From contig CAYQQQ010000008.1 in NCBI GenBank assembly GCA_964420125.1, positions 62,001 to 126,000 on the forward strand: 64,000 bases of DNA. The letters are read 5' to 3'. The DNA comes from CAYQQQ01 sp964420125. Lineage in GTDB: Bacteria > Actinomycetota > Acidimicrobiia > Acidimicrobiales > Microtrichaceae. This document shows, in pieces, positions 58,665 to 64,000 of this stretch; the stretch's first letter is position 1; every line of letters begins with the position of its first letter. Both the position numbers and the translations under genes were made by a program. Under the pieces are notes generated by a model. It was given only the letters and a program-made list of their open reading frames with translations, ran no database searches and had not been told where the DNA came from.

Positions 58665-59639
58665 ATGCGAGCGATCGTGCTGGAGTCACACGGGGGGCCG
58701 GAGGTCCTGAACCCGCAGGACGTGCCCGAGCCGGTCCCGGGGCCAGAGGAGGTGCTGGTGCGCGTGAGCGCCACTGCGGTCAACCGGGCGGACCTCCTGC
58801 AGCGAATGGGCCTCTATCCGGGGCCGCCGATGCCCCAGGAGATCCCGGGCCTCGAGTTCGCCGGGGTGGTCGAGCGCCTGGGAGCGCGGGTGGCCGCCTG
58901 GGCGCAGGGGGATCCGGTGATGGGGATCGTGGGAGGCGGTGCGTATGCCGAGGCCCTGGTCGTGCACGAGCGCCAGGTGATGGCAGTGCCGGCCTCGGTG
59001 GGCCTCCCTGACGCGGCCGCCCTGCCAGAGGTGTTCATCACCGCCTACGACGCCTTGGTGCTGCAGGGCCGGCTGGCTGCGGGCGGTTGGGCGCTGGTGC
59101 ACGCGGGGGCATCGGGAGTCGGCACGGCGGCCATCCAGGTCGCCCGACTGGTCGGAGCGCGCGTGGTGGCGACGTGTTCGACCGGGAAGGTAGAGGCCTG
59201 CCGGCGGCTCGGCGCCGACGTCGTGGTCGACCACACGGCGGACGACTTCGTCGATGCCGTGCAGGAGGCGACCGCGGGCCTCGGAGTGGACGTGGTGCTC
59301 GATGTGGTCGGTGGCGACTACGTGGCGCGCAACCTGTCGGCGGTGGCGGTGGGTGGCTGCATCGTGCAGGTCGGGGTGATGGGTGGTGGGAAGGCCGAGG
59401 TGCCCGTGGGGACGCTGCTGGCGAAGCGGGTCAGGTGGGCGGGCACCGTGCTGCGGTCGCGCCCGATCGAGGAGAAGATCGCGATCACCCGACGCTGCGC
59501 CCACGACCTGCTGCCGGCCTTCGAGGACGGCCGTCTGCGCCCGGTGATCGACCGCCGCATGTCGCTGTGGGAGGTGGCAGCGGCCCACGAGCTCGTCCAG
59601 TCCAACACCACCGTGGGCAAGGTCCTGCTCACCCTGTGA
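58665..59639 (+). CDS. NAD(P)H:quinone oxidoreductase, medium-chain reductase family
   Basis: The 324-residue zinc-free MDR (PIG3/QOR type) shows VNRADLLQRMGLYPGP near the N-terminus, nucleotide motif VHAGASGVGTAAIQVA, and DVVLDVVGGDY. It reduces quinones or enones with NADPH. TACGGT (58652-58657) lies 7 nt before the ATG, so the message is probably leaderless. It is divergent from the acyl-CoA dehydrogenase across a 94-bp gap. Confidence 0.93.
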   Translation: MRAIVLESHGGPEVLNPQDVPEPVPGPEEVLVRVSATAVNRADLLQRMGLYPGPPMPQEIPGLEFAGVVERLGARVAAWAQGDPVMGIVGGGAYAEALVVHERQVMAVPASVGLPDAAALPEVFITAYDALVLQGRLAAGGWALVHAGASGVGTAAIQVARLVGARVVATCSTGKVEACRRLGADVVVDHTADDFVDAVQEATAGLGVDVVLDVVGGDYVARNLSAVAVGGCIVQVGVMGGGKAEVPVGTLLAKRVRWAGTVLRSRPIEEKIAITRRCAHDLLPAFEDGRLRPVIDRRMSLWEVAAAHELVQSNTTVGKVLLTL

Positions 59640-59648
59640 GCGTGCCCG

Positions 59649-61007
59649 TCATCCCAGACCCATGCGGTCGGGCTGGCTGGCGACATCGGCGAACGCGCCG
59701 TCGCCGGCCTCGGCCACCGCTGCGGTGAACTGTGCTCTCAGGCGCTGGATCACCTCGCGGCGTTCGTCGCCGGTGGCGTCGTCGCCCAGGAGGTCCTCGA
59801 TCTCGCCGTAGGCGGCGGCCAGACGTCGGGTGACCTGGGGTGCACCGGCGCCGTAGCGGAGGATCTCGGTGAACCCCAGCTCCGCCAGGCGCCCGAAGCT
59901 GTCGTCGATCAGGCGCAGGCGGACTGCACCGGAGCTCGAGGTGTACCAGCCGGAGGGATCCGGTCGATGTGCGACACGGGCCAGCAGATCGATGATGATG
60001 TTGAGGGCGTGGACCGCCGTGGTCGGGTCGTTGATGGCCGGCGACAGCGCCCGACTGGCGGAGTCCACCAGCATCCGGATGCCGTAGGCCGGATCTTGCT
60101 GGAGCGTGCGGACGTGCCCGAAGAGCATGTGGCGCACGACGTCGATGTCGGTCATCGCGGCGGGGTCCTCCCCGTGGATGCATGCCATCGGGGTGTGAGG
60201 GCTGGCGTGCTCGCCGACTGCGATGCGCATCTCCACCCAGCAGTCCCGGGACTCCGCCGCGTCGGCCAGGCCCTGCAGGTCGATCACCTGCAGAAGGCCG
60301 GAGTTGCCCTTGAACTCCACCACGCGGGTCCGGGGACCGGGGATGGGTGCGGTGGCGGTGTGGTACGCGCCGGCCTCGGGGAACTCCTTCTCCATCACCG
60401 TGTAGGCGTCGTGCGCGGTGTGCTGCAGCAGGTACTGCACCCGCAGCAGCTTCACGATGCCGTGGAGGTACACGACCACCATCACCAGCGTGGTGATCAC
60501 CAGCAGGTAGGTGAGGGTGATGGTGATCGTGGGCACCACCGCCGTCCCGGTGCGCTCCGCGGCGATCATCCCGTGGAAGGCGAACACGAAGGTGGCGAGG
60601 AAGAAGCCGACGGTGACCTTGGTCATGGGTGCGTGCACGAAGATGCGAACGATTCGGGGGGAGTACTGGCTGCTGGCCAGCTGCACGGCGATGAGGGTGG
60701 AGGACAGCACGATGGCCAGGAAGGTCAGCATGGCGGCGGCCACCGTGCCCATGGTCTCCGCCACGGCCTGGACGTCTCCTGGCAGGAAGCCCTCGGGAAT
60801 GGACGAGGTCCCGGTGGCCCGGTCGAGGAGCAGAGTCAGCCGCGACAGCACGATCGCCCCGACGAGGAAGGCGATCGGCACGAACCACAACGAGCGGAAC
60901 ACCTCCTCCTGGACCCACTCCCATCGCACCAGGGTGCGTGCGGCAGGGCGGGCCAGCACCGTGGCCTCTGCGCGGTCGGCCGCGGCATCGGAGACGTCAG
61001 CCGTCAC
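59649..61007 (-). CDS. DUF2254 membrane protein
   Basis: The 452-residue protein has an N-terminal membrane region with four predicted segments (about 33-53, 82-105, 129-150 and 168-190) and a large cytoplasmic C-terminal domain. Family-typical motifs include SSQYSPRIVR, HGIVKLLRV, and the RALSPAINDPTTA signature. Function is not established; a role in ion or lipid homeostasis has been suggested from context elsewhere. GTG 61007 overlaps the upstream monooxygenase gene by 11 bp, indicating coupling. Confidence 0.88.
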   Translation of the reverse strand: MTADVSDAAADRAEATVLARPAARTLVRWEWVQEEVFRSLWFVPIAFLVGAIVLSRLTLLLDRATGTSSIPEGFLPGDVQAVAETMGTVAAAMLTFLAIVLSSTLIAVQLASSQYSPRIVRIFVHAPMTKVTVGFFLATFVFAFHGMIAAERTGTAVVPTITITLTYLLVITTLVMVVVYLHGIVKLLRVQYLLQHTAHDAYTVMEKEFPEAGAYHTATAPIPGPRTRVVEFKGNSGLLQVIDLQGLADAAESRDCWVEMRIAVGEHASPHTPMACIHGEDPAAMTDIDVVRHMLFGHVRTLQQDPAYGIRMLVDSASRALSPAINDPTTAVHALNIIIDLLARVAHRPDPSGWYTSSSGAVRLRLIDDSFGRLAELGFTEILRYGAGAPQVTRRLAAAYGEIEDLLGDDATGDERREVIQRLRAQFTAAVAEAGDGAFADVASQPDRMGLG

Positions 61008-61281
61008 GCACCACCTCGCAGACCAGCACCTGGTAGCGGTCGTACCACCGATCCCTGCCCGCCGTGCGGACCTCGGCGTGCTCCTCGTCGTCCCGCCACG
61101 CGGCGATCGCCTCCAGCGACTCCCACAGGCACACGGTGATGCCCCGGCCCGTGTCGTCCCGCACGGACTCCATGCCAATGAAGCCCGGTTGCCGGCTGCA
61201 GCGCTCGGCCATCCGCTCGGCTGCCTCGGAGTAGCCGTCGGCCTCCGCAGACAACGTGGAGGAGAAGATCACGGCGTACAT
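60997..61281 (-). CDS. Antibiotic-biosynthesis-monooxygenase-fold (ABM) protein
   Basis: The 94-residue ferredoxin-like protein (MYAVIFSSTL, RQPGFIGMES, GITVCLWESLEAIAAWRDDEEH) matches the ABM/YgiN family of small dimeric oxygenases or heme/quinone-handling proteins. Substrate unknown. ATG 61281 gives the typical N-terminal strand. It is coupled to the DUF2254 gene. Confidence 0.85.
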   Translation of the reverse strand: MYAVIFSSTLSAEADGYSEAAERMAERCSRQPGFIGMESVRDDTGRGITVCLWESLEAIAAWRDDEEHAEVRTAGRDRWYDRYQVLVCEVVRDG

Positions 61282-61306
61282 GGCGGGGCGGTGGCCCACC
61301 GCCCGC

Positions 61307-62575
61307 TCAGCGGGCGACGACGGGCACGTAGTCGCGCTCGGGTTGGCCGACGTAGAGCTGACGTGGGCGGTAGATGCGGCTGTCCTGGTCGAGCAGCTCG
61401 ATGTAGTGGGAGAGCCACCCGGCGGTGCGGGGGATGGCGAACAGCACCGTGAACATGTCCATCGGGAAGCCCATCGCCTGGTAGATCAGCCCCGAGTAGA
61501 AGTCGACGTTGGGGTAGAGCTTGCGGCTCACGAAGTAGTCGTCGCTGAGCGCGACCTCCTCGAGGGCCAGCGCGATGTCCAGCAAGGGGTTCTTGCCGGT
61601 GACCTCGAACACCTCGTAGGCGGTGCGCTTGATGATCTTGGCCCGCGGGTCGTAGTTCTTGTAGACGCGGTGACCGAAGCCCTGCAGTCGCTTCTCGCCG
61701 CGCTTCACGCTCTCGACGTAGCCCTTGACCCGATCGATGGAGCCGATCTCCGTGAGCATCCGGATGACGGCCTCGTTGGCGCCGCCGTGGCGGGGGCCGT
61801 AGAGCGCGGATGCGGCCGCCGCAGTCGAGATGTAGGGATCGGCGTGGGATGACCCCACGGTGCGCATGGCGGTGGTGGAGCAGTTCTGCTCGTGGTCCGC
61901 GTGCAGGATGAACAGCACGTCCAGTGCTCGGGCCAGCACGGGGTTGGCGTCGAAGCGCGGCTCGGCGGTCTTCCACATCATCGACAGGAAGTTGGCCGCG
62001 AAGTCGAGGCTGTTGTCCGGGTAGACGAACGGCATCCCGACGCTGTGGCGATAGGCGCCCGCAGCGAGGGTGGGCATCTTGGCGATGAGGCGCACGACGT
62101 TGCGCATGAGGTTGTCGTGGTCCTCGATGTCCTTGGCGTCGGGGTAGAAGGTTGACAGCGCCGCCACGGTGGAGACCAGGATGCCCATTGGGTGGGCGTC
62201 GTGGTGGAAGCCCTCCATGAATCGCTTCCGCACGTTCTCGTGGATGAAGGTGTGGTGCGTGATCTCGTAGCGCCACTGCTCGAACTGCGCAGCGGTCGGC
62301 AGGTCGCCGTGGATCAGCAGGTATGCGACCTCGAGGTAGCTGGACTGCTCCGCCAGCTGTTCGATCGGGTAGCCGCGGTAGCGCAGGACCCCGGCGGCGC
62401 CGTCGAGCTCGGTGACCGCCGATGCTGCTGCCGAGGTGGCTCCGAAGGACGGGTCGTGGAACCAGGTTCCGGGGAGGAGCTTCGCCCACTCCCGGGCGTC
62501 GACACCGCCCTGGTCGATGGGGATCTCGATGCTGTCGCCGGTGCGGTTGTCGGTGATCGTGATCGTGTCGGGCAC
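61307..62575 (-). CDS. gltA: Citrate synthase
   Basis: Condenses acetyl-CoA and oxaloacetate into citrate at the entry to the TCA cycle. The 422-residue type II-like enzyme has its catalytic residues in HADHEQNCST, GPRHGGANEAV (His) and DFYSG (Asp), plus GFGHRVYKNYDPR. Its N-terminal beta domain (TITDNRTGDSIEIPI) is that of the larger hexameric class. GTG 62575 has AGGAG 8 nt upstream. The LysR-type gene lies upstream on the same strand, 92 bp away. Confidence 0.97.
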   Translation of the reverse strand: MPDTITITDNRTGDSIEIPIDQGGVDAREWAKLLPGTWFHDPSFGATSAAASAVTELDGAAGVLRYRGYPIEQLAEQSSYLEVAYLLIHGDLPTAAQFEQWRYEITHHTFIHENVRKRFMEGFHHDAHPMGILVSTVAALSTFYPDAKDIEDHDNLMRNVVRLIAKMPTLAAGAYRHSVGMPFVYPDNSLDFAANFLSMMWKTAEPRFDANPVLARALDVLFILHADHEQNCSTTAMRTVGSSHADPYISTAAAASALYGPRHGGANEAVIRMLTEIGSIDRVKGYVESVKRGEKRLQGFGHRVYKNYDPRAKIIKRTAYEVFEVTGKNPLLDIALALEEVALSDDYFVSRKLYPNVDFYSGLIYQAMGFPMDMFTVLFAIPRTAGWLSHYIELLDQDSRIYRPRQLYVGQPERDYVPVVAR

Positions 62576-62667
62576 TTGGGGTCTCCTGGGGGGTTCACCC
62601 GCCATCCTAGGTGTTCCAGGAGCCGTCCAGACGCGGGGCCCGTCCGGGAGGATGTCGCGCGGATGCG

Positions 62668-63600
62668 TCAGCGCCGAGCGGACCGGATGGCGTCCTCGGG
62701 GTGGATGCCATCGGTCTGCGGGGCGGTGCGACGGACGACCTCCCGGATCATCTGCGACACCACCCGCTCGGCGGCGCTGGGCAGTCGGCGCCGAGGCTGG
62801 ACCAGCCCGACCGAGCGTTGCGGGATACCGCTCACCGGCACCCTCCGCCAGGCGCCGCCCACGTTGGCGGGCACTGCGGACGCGGGGACCACTCCGGCAC
62901 CGAAGCCGGCGAAGGCGAGCGACGCCAGCAACCGCATCCCGTCGAACTCGGCCTTCGCTCGCAGCTGCACCCCGGCCTGGGCCGCGGCGGCGTCGAGCAC
63001 GTCGCGGAACGCAGTCCCAGGAGATTCGAGCAGCAGCTCGTGCTCGGCGAGGTCCTCCAACGTGACCTCCTCGCGATCGTGCAGCGGGTGGCCGTCGGGG
63101 GCGATCAGGACCCGGTCCTCGCTGAAGAGCAGGTCGACCCGCAGGTCGGGTTCTTCGACGGGGAGGTTGAGCACGGCGAGGTCGATGCTGCCGGAGGTGA
63201 GGCCGAGCACCAGCGAGGTGGAGGGCGCGTCCAGCACCACCACGCGCACCTCGGGGTAGCCCTCCCACAGCGCGTTGAGCAGCGGCGGGACCAGCCAGCG
63301 GGCGGTGGTGCCGATGATCCCGACGCGGACCGAGCCGGTGACGACGTCGCGCAGGAAGGCGAGGTCGGACTCCAGGGCGGAGAACTCGCCTTCGATGCGT
63401 CGCGCCCGTTCGAGCACGGCGCGGCCTTCGGCGGTGGGTTCGTTGGTGGCGCGGTCGATGAGCGCGACGCCCAGCTCCGCTTCGAGCCTGCTGACGTGGG
63501 CCGACACGTTGGACTGCACCGTGCCCAGCGCCCTGGCCGCCGCGGAGAAGGAGCGATGCTCCGCCACCGCCATGAGCGTGCGCAGCTGTTTCCGATCCAT
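62668..63600 (-). CDS. LysR-family transcriptional regulator
   Basis: The 310-residue regulator has an N-terminal winged HTH (residues 1-60: FSAAARALGTVQSNVSAHVSRLEAELG) and a periplasmic-binding-protein-like effector domain (about 90-290, VRVGIIGTTARWLVPPLL). It is transcribed away from the 6C-like RNA gene and toward gltA. The AT-rich repeat at 63611-63631 just upstream is the likely operator. Its effector is unknown; control of itself, gltA or the divergent RNA gene is possible. Confidence 0.93.
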   Translation of the reverse strand: MDRKQLRTLMAVAEHRSFSAAARALGTVQSNVSAHVSRLEAELGVALIDRATNEPTAEGRAVLERARRIEGEFSALESDLAFLRDVVTGSVRVGIIGTTARWLVPPLLNALWEGYPEVRVVVLDAPSTSLVLGLTSGSIDLAVLNLPVEEPDLRVDLLFSEDRVLIAPDGHPLHDREEVTLEDLAEHELLLESPGTAFRDVLDAAAAQAGVQLRAKAEFDGMRLLASLAFAGFGAGVVPASAVPANVGGAWRRVPVSGIPQRSVGLVQPRRRLPSAAERVVSQMIREVVRRTAPQTDGIHPEDAIRSARR

Positions 63601-63610
63601 CGTGGGAAAC

Positions 63611-63631
63611 GATAACAGATATCACAGATAT
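63611..63631. promoter_or_regulatory. Probable LysR operator
   Basis: Two direct copies of CAGATAT (63616-63622 and 63625-63631) in a sharply AT-rich patch, 10 nt upstream of the lysR start. They end 4 nt before the -35 box of the divergent promoter. Confidence 0.6.
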
Positions 63632-63635
63632 TGCG

Positions 63636-63664
63636 TTGACCGATTGCTTGCTCCTGGCTATCGT
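63636..63664 (+). promoter_or_regulatory. Strong promoter for the 6C-like RNA
   Basis: TTGACC (63636-63641), exact 17-nt spacer, TATCGT (63659-63664). This is the best sigma-70-type match in the window; transcription would start near 63671. Confidence 0.8.
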
Positions 63665-63670
63665 GATGCT

Positions 63671-63803
63671 CACAACACAACGCCGAGGGTGCGGACGGTC
63701 CCCCCCTGTCCCCCTCGGAGGAGCGCAGAGCGGATCGCCCCCCCGACCGCTTGCGCACTGCTGAAGGACTGGTGTCCCCCCGCCGGTCCTTCAGCCGTTT
63801 TGG
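63671..63803 (+). ncRNA. 6C-like small RNA with three C-rich loops
   Basis: No reading frame fits, but the segment folds into three hairpins with cytosine runs in the loops. Hairpin 1 has stem CCGAGGG (63683-63689)/CCCTCGG (63712-63718), inner GGAC/GTCC and C7 at 63700-63706. Hairpin 2 has GCGG/CCGC (63730-63750) and C7 at 63738-63744. Hairpin 3 has GCTGAAGGAC/GTCCTTCAGC (63760-63795) and C6 at 63776-63781, followed by TTTT as a terminator. C-loop hairpins behind a strong promoter are the hallmark of the actinobacterial 6C RNA, which usually has two; three would be a variant. Such RNAs base-pair with G-rich ribosome sites. Confidence 0.8.
63760..63801 (+). terminator. Rho-independent terminator of the 6C-like RNA
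   Basis: Stem GCTGAAGGAC with GTCCTTCAGC and a C6-containing loop, then CGTTTTGG. It is the only hairpin noted in this window with a T-run. Confidence 0.8.
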
Positions 63804-63821
63804 GGTTGGTAGCGTGCAGGC

Positions 63822-64000
63822 ATGGCCTCCGGCGACAGCGCAGACCCACCCGACGAACCCGCCAGCCCATCCGGAGCGGCCACGTCGGCCGAATCGCCGG
63901 AGCACTCCGCACCACGCACGACATCCGCGAAGAGAGCTGCGGCGCCCAAGAAGGCCGCGAAGAAGGCTGCGGCGCCCAAGAAGTCCGCGAAGAAGGCCGG
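63822..64000 (+). CDS. Lys/Ala/Pro-rich protein, 3' truncated by the window
   Basis: The open frame starts MASGDSADPPDEPASP and turns into (A)PKKAAKKA repeats by residue 45, running off the window. TAGCGT (63810-63815) is 6 nt before the ATG, giving a leaderless start. Basic AKKA repeats occur in histone-H1-like DNA-binding proteins and as disordered extensions of other actinobacterial proteins; the visible part cannot decide. Confidence 0.65.
   Translation, partial: MASGDSADPPDEPASPSGAATSAESPEHSAPRTTSAKRAAAPKKAAKKAAAPKKSAKKA

Overview
The window is a stretch of GC-rich chromosome from an actinobacterium. An actinobacterial-type DapD, CarD, a 6C-like small RNA, GAAC-N4-GTTC LexA boxes and many apparently leaderless genes (TANNNT-like -10 box 6-8 nt before the start codon) all fit. 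The gene mix (B12-dependent RNR, several acyl-CoA enzymes, DUF2254) suggests a deep-branching lineage such as Acidimicrobiia, but that placement is inference.

Region 1 (1-12809) is housekeeping: dapF (5' truncated), hflX, dapC, a proline-rich membrane protein, dapE and dapD (most of the succinylase route to meso-diaminopimelate), a YdeI/DUF1801 protein, lexA divergent from a LysM membrane gene across four LexA boxes, a RibD-C type reductase, and nrdJ.

Region 2 (12810-32275) is a complete Tn7-like transposon of 19,466 bp. It has 25-bp near-perfect terminal inverted repeats starting TGTCGAGTGAC, subterminal transposase-site repeats, and a perfect 5-bp target duplication GCTGA on both sides. 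Its left end abuts the nrdJ stop codon. The leftward operon encodes a TnsA-like nuclease, a TnsB DDE transposase, a TnsC AAA+ ATPase, an unrecognised 404-aa protein and an XRE-type protein; no TniQ/TnsD is recognisable. Near the left end is a HEPN-like gene. The rightward cargo is one translationally coupled run: hsdM1-hsdM2-hsdS (frameshifted)-hsdR, then three genes I cannot assign to a known system (577-aa unknown, 907-aa protein with two Tdp1-like HxK motifs, 531-aa metallo-beta-lactamase-fold protein). This cargo is the best candidate for an undescribed defence system.

Region 3 (32276-48312) returns to host sequence: a hairpin that was probably the nrdJ terminator before insertion, a tetR remnant, a PLP decarboxylase, an alcohol dehydrogenase, carD with a glycosyltransferase-like gene, a lipoprotein coupled to lgt, a serine beta-lactamase-like gene, a DEAD helicase, a solitary N6-adenine methylase, a SAM riboswitch with metX and a Cys/Met PLP enzyme, an Fpg/Nei glycosylase and small envelope or zinc-ribbon genes.

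Region 4 (48391-64000) holds tRNA-Gly(GCC), tRNA-Cys(GCA) and tRNA-Val(GAC), each followed by a strong hairpin without a U-tract; a CocE/NonD lipoprotein hydrolase; an alpha/beta hydrolase; a GNAT-acyl-CoA-synthetase fusion with an AMP-forming ligase; an acyl-CoA dehydrogenase; a quinone oxidoreductase; a DUF2254 membrane protein with a small monooxygenase; citrate synthase; a LysR regulator divergent from a 6C-like RNA with three C-loop hairpins; and the start of a Lys/Ala-rich protein.
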